Positions 1 to 10,100 of a DNA stretch of 21,636 nucleotides are shown piece after piece. Both the position numbers and the translations under genes were made by a program. This DNA is from Zancudomyces culisetae (lineage: Eukaryota > Kickxellomycota > Harpellomycetes > Harpellales > Legeriomycetaceae): NCBI GenBank assembly GCA_001969505.1, contig LSSK01001351.1:1-21636 (forward strand). Reading direction: 5' to 3'. The notes beneath the pieces are model-generated. The model was not told where the DNA came from. It saw only the letters and a program-made list of their open reading frames with translations, and searched no databases. The stretch's first letter is position 1. Every line of letters begins with the position of its first letter.

Positions 1-18
1 CTTGGTACATTAATGAGT

Positions 19-255
19 CTAAATTTTAGGCAAAATGTGTATATATACTAGATTATAAAGTGCAGCAACAACACTGGAGACAAAATAATGAACGTGATAA
101 TATTGGAAAGCGGGGTAATTTGCATCTGTTCTCCCAAAAACCTTCAGGAGGGAGAGATACAAGAATTGGTGATGACCATGATACAAAGAGCCCTGCAGAT
201 GTCTATTATCAACCACAACGGCTTCAAAAATAATTAAGGCAACAAAAATGGGTGT
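19..255 (-). CDS. Coding-looking fragment, possible further exon of a membrane protein
   Basis: The minus strand is open from 255 to a TAG at 21-19, with no ATG at its start. It reads TPIFVALIIFEAVVVDNRH, then a His-rich loop (YHGHHQF), a helix (LYLSLLKVF) and later YFVSSVVAALYNL. Codon choice and hydrophobic blocks resemble the pieces at 321-1017, so it may be a downstream exon of that gene or the start of another. A possible acceptor (TTTTTGAAG) ends at 222 and a possible donor (GTATAT) lies near 48, just after the YNL codons. The family is unknown and the reading frame could be fortuitous. Confidence 0.27.
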   Translation of the reverse strand, partial: TPIFVALIIFEAVVVDNRHLQGSLYHGHHQFLYLSLLKVFGRTDANYPAFQYYHVHYFVSSVVAALYNLVYIHILPKI

Positions 256-320
256 TTAAGTTACCTCTCACAAGAAAAGTCTTTTAAGAGAATTAGTGGT
301 AGACAAACTCAGAAGCTGAA

Positions 321-1017
321 CTAAGCCGTTTTTAAAAAGACAATGGAAACCTCATAAACAACAGAAATAATCACTGAGCTTATATATTTTGTCTCCAATA
401 GCTGGTATTTATTTTTGGGCTCTTTGGTTTTAGCTTTTAATAATAAATAAACCAGTTGAAAAATCAACACAAATAACTAGATTTTAATCGTCAAGGAATA
501 TATTATTCCTGGTCTAGATTTACGAAAAACTGCAAATTGAAAGATATCGAAAAAAAATACGTTATTGGAGCCAAAAAAGTATTTTATAGTTTTAGTAACA
601 TATTTTACTATAGGTATGTGGGTGTAGTGATGAACTCGGTTTTTGAAGGAAGTTGCAAAGACTGGTGTACTCTACTCCAGATGAATGTGGACACAGCAAC
701 ACGCCTAGGCTCTAGTAAACCAGCGTGATTATCATACATTGACTCAGGACAGAAAAAACCTCCTCAAACCAAAAACTGATAGATACAAAGAGGAGCTGGT
801 TAACAAAATATCTTGTAGTGTATGTTTATTAGTATCTTCACTGCATTTACTTGTCAGGTTCATCGTGTAATAAATAGTCCGGGTTTTCCGTAATAACCCA
901 CAAAAGGATGATCAAAGCATAAATGATTTGCTCAATGCACCAAATGAAATATAAAATAGTATTAACAACTTTGGTAAAGAGAATGGGGAGGAAGAACTCG
1001 AATCCCTCGACTTCGCT
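321..1017 (-). CDS. Candidate intron-rich membrane-protein gene (exons partly resolved, start unknown)
   Basis: Family not recognised. Four or five pieces on this strand look coding, with C-ending wobble codons and hydrophobic helices unlike the flanking AT-rich DNA. Piece A (1017-851) begins SEVEGFEFFLP, has a long hydrophobic stretch and ends YLLHDEPD. A GT at 850, a TACTAAT branch-like site at 834-828 and AG at 813-812 give a 39-nt intron that joins in phase to piece B (811-738, YFVNQLLFVSISFWFEEVF). Less certain pieces follow: C 704-609, D 529-477 and E about 476-321. E encodes LFVLIFQLVYLLLKAK and VIISVVYEVSIVFLKTA before a TAG at 323-321. A plausible start, ATG at 1029, is one frame off piece A, so either an upstream exon is missing or the gene has a frameshift and is decaying. 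The implied introns (39 and 33 nt) are shorter than the others in the window. A pseudogene is the main alternative. Confidence 0.38.
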
Positions 1018-1045
1018 TCATTTTGTTCATTTGCGCCGTTTATAG

Positions 1046-1064
1046 TCGCTATGTGGTATAGCGA
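1046..1064. repeat. Perfect 7-bp hairpin
   Basis: TCGCTAT (1046-1052) pairs with ATAGCGA (1058-1064) across a GTGGT loop. It sits just upstream, on the minus strand, of the first resolved piece of the left-edge membrane gene. No function is known. Confidence 0.4.
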
Positions 1065-1415
1065 TCAATTCAATTTTATTATTTTTAATTTAGAGTTAAA
1101 TCCAGACTCCAGCTTCTTTAATTAATTATTTTTTTCTAAATTGTGTTGTTCTTAAACAAGTTTTAATAAGCTTCTCGCTATTCTTTTACTATTTGAATAG
1201 TCTAAATTGAATAATAACGAGTTGAAAATTTTATTTCAGTAGTAGTTTATGATATATATAATATTATCAACTTTTATGCTTCTATATCTATGTACACCGA
1301 TACCGAAATAGCAAGAGATAAACCCTAGCGAACCGACCTATAGCTGAAATACGATTTTTGAGACAAGAATTGATGTGATAACGAAACCATAAAAGAGACA
1401 GTATTAAAAAGAATC

Positions 1416-1835
1416 ATGATTGTAAAAACCGTAACCATTACAATTGTTGCTCTCTTGTCGGTTTTTGCCTTTTCAGCTTCTCTTCCATTAAGCAACAATA
1501 ACAAAAACGGCAACAGCGAAATAAATCCAGATATATCAAACCAGAAAACCCACAAAACTACGTATTCTTATATTGAAAAGAAGTTAAACAAACATATACC
1601 TAATCATGAGTTACATACCAGCGGCAACAACCAGCCTGATACAAAGCGACTAAAGAATAAGTTTCAAGGCGCTAATCGTCACAATCTAAAGCAGATTATA
1701 GATGATTCAGATTTGGATGTTTCGGATCTGCCCGAACTTCCTGGTGTTGGTTTTAAACAGCCCGTTGAGCTTCCACAACCACCAGGAGCTGGCATTACCG
1801 GCTCTAAAAAAGATCTCATGGTCCCTCCACCTTAG
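1416..1835 (+). CDS. Small secreted orphan protein, proline-rich C-terminus
   Basis: A 139-aa frame with its own ATG; no family recognised. Residues 1-22 form a clear secretion signal: Lys4, a hydrophobic core (TITIVALLSVFAF) and small residues SAS near the likely cleavage site at 20-22. The rest is hydrophilic, cysteine-free, without N-x-S/T sites and rich in Asn and Lys up to about residue 95. It then becomes acidic (DDSDLDVSDLPELPG) and proline-rich, ending in PPP. A KR pair at 77-78 (after PDT) is a candidate Kex2 site; KK pairs lie at 55-56 and 131-132. This is the layout of a processed secreted precursor, but there are no repeated peptide copies as in alpha-pheromone genes. A TATA-like run (TATATATAAT) lies about 155 bp upstream. 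The hydrophobic frame on the opposite strand (1325-1555) lacks an ATG and is taken as its shadow. Confidence 0.6.
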   Translation: MIVKTVTITIVALLSVFAFSASLPLSNNNKNGNSEINPDISNQKTHKTTYSYIEKKLNKHIPNHELHTSGNNQPDTKRLKNKFQGANRHNLKQIIDDSDLDVSDLPELPGVGFKQPVELPQPPGAGITGSKKDLMVPPP

Positions 1836-2602
1836 CTCATAACTTAACACCGTTTTATTGGGAAAATTGAAAAATACAAACCGGATTCCTTTAGAACTCG
1901 ATATTTTCAGAGCTACAATAGTTTTATAGTGGCTAGAAATCCTTAAGCACTTAAAATTTGTACATTATTGTCAATGGACTGGAATTCCCTATTCTAGTTG
2001 GCAGTTTTAACACATGGTTATCGCCAGGCGGCCCATCATGCTAACTAACTATGACTATTTTTCTCTCAAAAGTCAGCATTTGAAAATGTAAATCAGTTTG
2101 TGTTATTCTATGACCAACCTCTTTTCTGACCCAGAATAAGTTTTCAAAATTTACTTTCAGAGTAAACAGTAGCTTTGATCCAAGTTCTCCTTAATATTCT
2201 TTTCTAGCTTATTTTACATTTAGCTATTTTAAAATCCACTTTTTATTGTGGATTCCAATACAATCTGTAATTAACCAAGCGTATAGTTCCAGAAAAAGAC
2301 ATATTTGTCATTTGAACAAGACTCTGACTATCAGTATTGCGGAATTAAGAGCATTATAAACTTGAATTACCAACTTTTCTTTTGTGTATTGGCAATTCGT
2401 TTCATAAGAAAATGTTAAGATAATAGAATCCCCAAATTAAAGCTAGTATTGGTTGAACCCAATGACGGCTTTTCGGCAGTATATTAATTAAATATACTTT
2501 TAATATTTAACTATTTAGGTAGTAAGGGTAAAGTTTGTATACAATCGCTGCTTTTAACAACATTGCCTCATATGTTAATAAATTGGAGTAACGTGAATTT
2601 CT

Positions 2603-2659
2603 TATTTTTAATTTAGTCTCAAGAGGCTAAATTAATCCAAAAGGATTGAGATAAAAATA
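2603..2659. repeat. Near-perfect 28-nt palindrome followed by a second hairpin
   Basis: TTAATTTAGTCTC (2608-2620) faces GAGGCTAAATTAA (2623-2635) across two A's, with one T-G mismatch in 13 pairs. It is followed by AATCC-AAAA-GGATT (2634-2647). TATTTTT (2603-2609) can also pair with AAAAATA (2653-2659), closing a three-way fold that competes slightly with the first stem. This could be a protein-binding palindrome or a folded RNA. Confidence 0.45.
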
Positions 2660-2841
2660 GAACTGTAAGTTCACAGTAGTTATAATTACCCAAAGCTATG
2701 ATTGATAGTAACTGCTAGGCCATTTGAACGTTTTCTGGCATGTTTTTGTGGATATGTGTATTTTTTCGAAAAAGAGCTAAAAATCTGGTATGTATTGTAA
2801 ACTCTCAACAAGCTTGTGACACCATACAGTGCGTATTAAAA

Positions 2842-2865
2842 GTATAGATGAAGAGCAATCTATAC
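2842..2865. repeat. Perfect 8-bp hairpin
   Basis: GTATAGAT (2842-2849) and ATCTATAC (2858-2865) flank the 8-nt loop GAAGAGCA. A 21-codon ATG frame begins 7 nt downstream, at 2872. Function unknown. Confidence 0.4.
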
Positions 2866-3780
2866 GATAAAATGCTAGCAAAACCATCTGCACTCCCAGT
2901 TAACATTCTATGGTTAATATCCACCACTCCACGCTAGCATGAAATTTCTCTATTTGCAAATAGTGATTTTCTTGTGCTATTCCTAACAAGAATCTGTACT
3001 TTTTGTTTTCTCTTGATAATTTGTACTATTCATGGGTTGAACGCCTAAATTTTGATCATGTGTACCTATCTTATTGCTCCAGCCAGTTTATTAATGCACA
3101 TCCAAGGTGAATGACTAATAAAAGTTAGAATTACAAAAATGAATTTCACCAAGTGGCGAAATATAAATAGAAATACTGGTTTGATCGAGTTATTCATAAT
3201 ATAATGTAGTAATCGAAATTAGCAAATGTAAAATTAATCCACAAAACCAACCAAACGAAATATTCGACAGTAATAATTTATTGTTGTAAATTTGTTGGAG
3301 CTGCATAACTAGGCTTACAATTCATAAAAAAAAGCTCTCAGGATAATCTAAGTGGGTGGATTTGTCCCACAAGAAAGGTGATATATGGGAATATTGATAT
3401 ATCGTTATTTCTGTGCAGTTTGATACATGATTCCCATACGTATATTTACTTTTCATTACTCGTAGCATATATTTAGGCATTCAAAATGGTTTAGTAACTA
3501 TGGCTAGCAGTAAAAAAATTCTGCTGATAAAAGCTGCTTGTAAGAACAGGTTACCGTAGTATTCAGAAATATGACAAGCGGATGTGGTAGTGCAAATGCT
3601 GTAATAAACTGGGTTAAACAGTATACAGATGATCAGTAATGGATAGTGGTCATGGTTTCTATTATTGTTGTTTTTTTTGCTTTTTCTATGTTATCATAAG
3701 CATTTCTTGCATTTTAAAATACACTTTGACTAGCTTTATCCCAATGTTCATACCTTTTATGGGTGTACAAAATAGTGGAA

Positions 3781-3812
3781 TATAAAATATAAAATATAAA
3801 ATATAAAATATA
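3781..3812. repeat. Short tandem repeat (TATAAAA)x4
   Basis: Four exact TATAAAA units plus a partial TATA. The repeat contains TATA-box-like sequence but lies 3.3 kb before the RhoGEF start, so a promoter role is uncertain. Confidence 0.7.
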
Positions 3813-3933
3813 GTATAAATATATACTCTAAAAAGTCTCAACTGTTCTAAAAATAGATATCGTCTACTATGTGAATAATTTGTGATTTATTCTGGAAACG
3901 GTGTAAGGGAAAAGCGTGACAATTATTTCAAAG

Positions 3934-3954
3934 AAAGTACAGGTTTTGTACTTT
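3934..3954. repeat. Inverted repeat AAAGTAC / GTACTTT
   Basis: AAAGTAC (3934-3940) and GTACTTT (3948-3954) form a 7-bp stem with a 7-nt loop. It is a back-to-back pair of the AAAGTACA octamer that recurs across the upstream region of the RhoGEF gene. Confidence 0.45.
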
Positions 3955-4155
3955 AAAGGTTTATTTTAGCTAATTATTTTCAAAAACAAAGCACAACAAC
4001 TACACCTTTTCAACCGTACTAAGCTGGCAAAAATGGTAAAGGTTATGTATTTGTTTTATCCGCCACCCTTGTAAACTTCCGCATTAAGGAAACCAACATG
4101 AAGTGCGCGTTGACAAACTAAAAGTCAATATATTTCTGTTGTTGGTACATTTGTC

Positions 4156-4254
4156 ATGCGTTCAGCTGTAACACCGAAGCCTGGGGATTTGTCGCTGATT
4201 AGATTGGTTGCGACTTTGTACGTTTTTTTCACAAAGTACAAAAGATGGAAATAG
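4156..4254 (+). CDS. Short ATG frame, 32 codons, possible small protein or upstream ORF
   Basis: Begins MRSAVTPKPGDLSLIRLVAT and ends with a basic tail, KYKRWK. Its codons look more gene-like than the surroundings. A 7-bp inverted repeat (ACTTTGT 4213-4219, ACAAAGT 4231-4237) lies inside it. It starts about 3 kb before the RhoGEF ATG and would be an upstream ORF only if the leader is that long. It may be chance. Confidence 0.15.
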   Translation: MRSAVTPKPGDLSLIRLVATLYVFFTKYKRWK

Positions 4255-5200
4255 TTGACCTAAACGATGTGTGAAGCATTGGCGATTAGAAAGACGTTTC
4301 ACGGGTGGTTTTTATGAAACTTGACTGTATGTACTGCGCGCGTTCTTAATGAGCAATTAGAAAGTGTTTACGCACACAGAAACAGCATGTAATTGTGGAT
4401 TTTATAACATGGGATGATGGCACAGCAGGAGGGAGATAAAGATAGGGGTCACAGATTTTGTTTTTTTTGCTGATGTTTATTAGACTGAAATAGTGGTTCT
4501 AAAATAACTTTTCTGGTGTAGAGTGGCTGCGGCCAACAAGCTAATAAAGTAGTGGAGTTTGTGTGAGCCCGGAGTTTCAGCATAGAGCATATTAAATGTA
4601 TAAAGATAAAAAAGTGCCTCGATCAAAAGTAACCAAATACGGGGTGTTTGTTATTTGCACAGCTAGAGGCAAGTGGAAAGGCAAAAAGTAAATAAAATCT
4701 AGCAGCAAAAGCAAGGTTATTCGCGCGTGTCAATTGGTGTAGATGGCCATGTGTAAACAATGAACTAAAACCAGCGCAAAGAAAGAGATGAAAAAAAAAG
4801 AGAGGATAAAGGTAAAAAGCCTAGAGGCGAGATCATGGTCAACACATTATAATCATTGGTGTGAACCTAGAAAGTATAGCGTTTTCTATTTGCATGTTTA
4901 TTTTTTAGACTCGTGTACTATATTTTATGTTAACGGTACAAAAAAGATGAAGGCAAGGTAACAAAATCAGGCCTTTTTGCCAACCACTTTGCTTGGTTAA
5001 AAGCATAAACTACGATTTTTAGATAGTTTATTGTGACACAAGGAACTAAAAGATAGAATGAAAAAAAAATAGATAAAACTGGCACAATTGTTTTTAGAAA
5101 TTATTGAAAAGTCTATAGAACATCACAGAAAATATAGGCTGATATCAGAATAGACTATTTGAGTAGAGCTTTTTTTTATGAAAAAGGATGGGTTTGGAGT

Positions 5201-5219
5201 GTTACAAAGTGTAACTTTG
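5201..5219. repeat. Two overlapping, mutually exclusive hairpins
   Basis: GTTACA-AAG-TGTAAC (5201-5215) and CAAAGT-GTA-ACTTTG (5205-5219) share bases, so only one can form at a time. Stems are 6 bp. Possibly chance in AT-rich DNA. Confidence 0.3.
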
Positions 5220-5327
5220 AAAAGACAAGTAACATAATGCTTCGTTGGAAGCGATGGCTTGAAAGCGCGATATAAATTAGAAAAAAAAATGAAGGGAGGT
5301 TTATGAAGGAGAGGGAGTAGAGAGAGG

Positions 5328-5344
5328 GGAGGAGGAGGAGGAGG
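5328..5344. repeat. (GGA)n microsatellite
   Basis: About five GGA units inside a purine-only stretch (about 5307-5344) on the + strand, in the region before the RhoGEF gene. Confidence 0.7.
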
Positions 5345-6875
5345 CTGAAGGAGCGAAAAGAAAAGGGGAAATTTTTTTACTAACTTTGCCTTTTATGGGC
5401 TAATTAAATAATTATTGAAAAAATAAAATAAAATAGGGGTAAATGTATTCATGAGCGCAATTGTATTAGCGTTGTTTAAAGTGGATGAGCATACCAAAAA
5501 GGAAAAAGGTGATATAAGCAGGTTTAATATATTGATTAATGCCTTTGAAGCAAAGAGGAAGTGATATATTTAAACTCCGATTAGTTTGCAATAAAAGAAA
5601 GATAAAGGAAAGAGTATGAAATTAAACGAATCCATTAGCGATAATTTGTAAGAAGTTCGATTTCCAAGAATCATGTCTATTGGATTATAATAATTTATAA
5701 AGTAACAGAGAGACTTAATTTGCAGTTTCCCATTTAATTAGCAAACCAGAAACCGGATCATAAGCGCTTCAAAATCAAGTACGAATAAACAAAATCAATG
5801 CAATCAACTAGGAACAAAAAAAAGGAAAGAAAAACGAATTGAAAAAGCAAAAAATTTGCAAGGATTTTTGGAAACTATCGAAAATATTAATAAAGCCAAA
5901 AAAGTACAGGTGTATAGCGGTTCAAATTGCATTTAGAATTATATCGAAATAGCAACACAGAAAGTGCAATAAATTTCCCAAAAAAAAATGCTCTGATTTT
6001 ATTAATTTAATATACCATTTGGTTACGTTGTTTTTGCAACCATCAATTTATAATCAGTTTACAATGAGACACTCAATAAGATGTTCCAAAGTGATATCTA
6101 TGAAGAAAACCAAGAAAAAAAAAGAAATATACCCAACCTAAACAATGAACGGTTGGCAGAAAGTAAAAGCAGAGGTGTGGAAAGGTGGGTGGGCATGAAA
6201 AATGGGTTTTGATGCGAATTGAGTTTTGTGCAACGAGCAATGAAAGAAATTAAATTGCGGAATGGCGCTATTATTAATCACACTACAAATTACTAAAGTT
6301 TAATGTAAAATCTGATGAATTGTTGTTGCCAATGAAAATAATTGACTGAAATCAATTGCAATTTAAAATGTAAGTTCAATAGTTACATAATTATAAACAA
6401 ATGCGCAAGGTTTGGTTATTTTCAGGTATTGATGTTATCTGCGAAAGAAAAATAAAGTTTTGGCAGCAATAATATCCATTACATAACCCAATTACAAGTG
6501 CGAATTTATATTGGTGTCCCCATCCCTTTCCTCTCAACTTCCTTTCCCTATCTGTGTATTACTATTTAAAGAAATAGCGAAAAAAAAGAAAAAGAAGCAC
6601 TAGCATTAACATTGCACATTTACATACAACACTTGACTTTGATACGTGGATGTTGGCTACACATGAATTTAGTTTGTATTCTTAGTTTTACATGCTTATA
6701 CATTAAAGTGCATATAAACACACTATTATCTTATAAAACTAAGAGGGCAAGATACTAACAAGCGTTGGTGTTTTGTATGATTTTTTTTAATCGGCTATTT
6801 AGCAAAGCTTGAACTTAAATTTAGAAAAAAAAAGGCGAGGCTCTAAGGTCATTTACAAATAACAGGGTACAACCA

Positions 6876-7008
6876 ATTGCAAAGTAAAAGATAAAAAGTA
6901 TAGGTCAAGGAGGGAAAATAAAACAGGATAAAGGAGAAAATAGCAATAGTAATAATAAAGGATAGGAATTCTTGAAATGGGACGGTCTTAAACATTGCAA
7001 AGTAAAAG
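6876..7008. repeat. 15-bp direct repeat pair
   Basis: ATTGCAAAGTAAAAG occurs at 6876-6890 and again at 6994-7008, 118 bp apart and both within 270 bp of the RhoGEF start. The spacing and exact match suggest a duplicated regulatory site or a small local duplication. Confidence 0.5.
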
Positions 7009-7143
7009 TACAGGGATATAGACTAGTTTAAAAACGAATAGGAAATATATATTTATATACGAGATACCAAGGAGTGAATTAGGGTTTAAAAAAATTGTAA
7101 AAGGTATAAAGTACAAACAGAGGACGGGCCTGGTTCATATAAA

Positions 7144-10100
7144 ATGGTTATAAGATTTGAAACGCTACAAGATAAAATGGCTGACCTTTCACGTAAATCA
7201 TCAATCACCCTAAATAGTACTTATAGCAATATGTCTGGAGGAGGAAACGAGCATGACAACAACCGCGTTAAGGGGGAGTGTAGTGTACCTTCTGGAGGTA
7301 GTGATATTTCTAATAATAGCAACAGCAACAGCAACAGCAAAAATAATAACTGTGGTGATGATAATCATACAAGGGGTAGCAACAGCACGGTAAATGTAGA
7401 AGGGGGTACAAGCGATTCGCCAAAATATGCACCACGAATAAGTTTAGACGAAGGTAGACGAAAGGATCTATTTGGGAGCTTCAAAAGCGGTAGGCTGATG
7501 AAAAAATATGGAGACTATGCACTGTTTGGATATGGAAAGGAAAAAGAGAAAAATCAGAATAGTCGGGAGATAAGAGATGACGGAGGTAATTGTAGCGTTA
7601 GCAGTAGTGGCAGAAATAGTATTAGCGGAAGCATTGTGAAAGCTGGTGGAACATCGTCGGTAGTGACAGGTAGAGGGTTGTCTGAATCAGCAAAGTTAAA
7701 AGGATATCGTATTTCTAGCGTTAGTTTTGGTGACAGTAATGATGATGCTAGTATTAGACTCGGTAATAGTAGTGGAGGGAGCAACGGCAGCAGCAATAGT
7801 AACAGTAACAGTAACAATAACAGTAACAGTAACAGTAACAATGGTGGTGGTAATTCTAATAGTCAGAAAGGAGTTTCTAAAGGTATATGGAGAACAAAGA
7901 AACAGCAAGAGGTGGGTGCTAATAAATTGGAGTCACCTATAGAGGGCATCAAACAGGCATTTCTTAGCAAGTTGGTTCTTGGCGAACATGAATATAAGGG
8001 GCAAAAATATACAAATAGTTTTAGCGGTAAACATGCAGTGGATGTGATTATGGAACAGTTCAAGTTTCCAGGAAGAATTATGGGGCAACAAGTAGTCAAA
8101 AAACTGGATGAAGCAGGAATCTACAAGCGTGTATTGCTCAAAAGCGATAGCAACAACAAAATTAATGATAACATTAGCAATGGTAGTGGTAGTGGAAGTG
8201 GAAAAACAGAAATGGAAACGGGAATAATTGATAATGAACAAGAAATATACGTATTGACAGATTCTGGACTAGCTGGGGTTGCAGATACAAAGAGAGAAAA
8301 AGAAAGAGGAAAAGGAAAAGCGACAAGCAAATGGGCAGTAGGCGAAAGACATAGTAAAAATGGCGGTATGGGTATGAGCGAAAGTGAAAGTCCAGATGCA
8401 AGTATGTATGGGAAAGGGGGCAAAAGGGGAACGAAAAAACACTCGAATAGTGTAGGAGAAGGTAGATCACCAGCAGGATCAGCGATAAGAATGTTTTTGG
8501 GTAGTGGTAACAGAGGAGATGATGGAACCAAGTCATCAAGCGCTAGTGTTAAATCAGCAGGATTTATGGGAGGTTCGGGAATAGGCATTAACAGCATTGC
8601 TGGAAATACAGAAGATTTAGGGTTTGGGGGAATAAGACGAGAGTATGAAAGTGATACACCTAGTCCAAGTCGAGAACATGTGTTAGGTATAAGTAAAGTG
8701 GGAAGAGTGATAGGAGGACAAGCACGACTTTGGATATACACATTAACAGAGCAGCAGAGACAGAAATGTCCAAAGGAATACATTGGGTGGCAGGAGAGTA
8801 TTTTTGAAATCATCAATACGGAGCTGGACTACATTCGGGATGTCAAACTGATAGAAGATATATATGAAAAACGAATGTACAAGCCAGAAAATGTAGAAAT
8901 TGTAGGACGAGATCGGATTAGAAGGTTTATATACGAGTTGTTTTTTAACTACAGACAAGTGCTTGAAGTAAGCGAACAATTAGCAGACAAGCTAGTTAAA
9001 CGACAACAAGAAGCGTATGTGAGAGTAAATACCCGAATGGAAAAAGAAATGTCGACCGGCAAAAGACAAATGCTGCTGGATATTGGAGATCTAGATATTA
9101 GCCTACAAGAGGAAACGCAAAAAAGCAAAGGAGCAGATTTACCATTGGTCAAGAATATTGGAGATATATTTTTAGAGTGGAGCGAAAAGCTACAGCCATT
9201 TATTGACTATTCAATTAATGTACAACGAGCACAAGTGATATTGGAAATGGAGTTAATCAACAACAAAAAGTTTGTTCAGTTGATAAACGAAGCAGAAAAC
9301 GATGAATTATCGCGAAAATTGCCAATTCAATCATTTTTGGGACGGATTACAGCACGGTTTGCGAGATATCCATTGTTACTCGAGGCAATTATTAAACGAG
9401 TGCCCGAAACGTTAGCTTTTGAAGATAAAAACAATTACAAAGAAATAGATGAAATAGAAGATGAAAAGGAGCGGGAAAATGAAAAGGAAATATTTGAAGA
9501 TGAAAAAGCAAAATTAGTTACAGCCAAAGAACGCGTTAAAGAAGCACTAGGAAAAATCAATGAACTGAACGGATTACAAGCGGATAGTCTACGAATGATG
9601 CGACTCAAGTCACAAATCCGAATGACTAATGAAGAGGCAGAGTCACTGGATATAGATAATCGAAGCCGGCGGATTTTGAAGGAAGAAACAATGTACCGAG
9701 CAGATGGAGTTAGCAACATGCAGGTTTTCTTGTTTGACAATGGCTTGATTTTTACCAACAAAAAGCGGGTGACTAATGTAAGAGGAGTGTATGAATATCA
9801 TGTACAAAAGGGACCAATCAATTTATTGTATTTATTGGTTAGTGGAAACAAGAGTTCGGCAACTAATAGCAATGAAAACATCAATAACAACACGCCAACC
9901 ACGACTACTAGTAATAACGCTATCTTTGGAAATGATAATGGATATCCCGAATCTGTGTCTATGTTCAATTCCGATAATAATACCAACAGCAATGATAAGG
10001 ATTTGGATGTCAGTGGTGACTATCCAATTACATTTACAGATATCAGTACCAATTGGACCATCACGTTATATATCAAGGGCAAACTTAAGCTGAGAGATGA

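Larger units (their letters stand above)
1836..7143. other. 5.3-kb region without a convincing gene; probable regulatory/leader DNA of the RhoGEF
   Basis: No long frame, tRNA, rRNA or recognisable snRNA was found on either strand. The left part (about 1836-3900) is AT-rich with many short inverted repeats. From about 4200 the + strand becomes purine-rich and continues so into the RhoGEF gene, which suggests a long rightward transcript or 5' leader (inference). Short ATG frames occur at 2872-2937 and 4156-4254. Small structured elements and repeats are listed separately. Confidence 0.6.

Noticed and set aside
537-728. 63-codon frame on the + strand
   Set aside because: No ATG at the start, and it lies opposite the better-supported membrane-protein pieces.
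993-1016. tRNA-like B box (CTCGAATCC)
   Set aside because: The flanking bases do not form a T-arm stem and no A box lies upstream; the stretch reads as coding on the minus strand.
1325-1555. Hydrophobic 76-codon frame on the minus strand
   Set aside because: It starts without ATG and overlaps the signal-peptide region of the secreted protein on the + strand, which has a proper start and stop.
5384-5405. CTTTGCCTTTTATGGGC resembling U2/U5 snRNA segments
   Set aside because: The branch-pairing GTAGTA element, Sm site and expected stems are absent nearby.
1-7143. Search for LTRs, transposase or telomere-like repeats in the gene-poor left part
   Set aside because: No terminal repeats, target duplications, reverse-transcriptase motifs or telomeric arrays could be found by eye.
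7554-9152. Several hydrophobic frames antisense to the RhoGEF gene
   Set aside because: Leu/Ile/Val-rich translations are the mirror of Ser/Asn/Glu-rich coding sequence; they lack convincing starts and homology.
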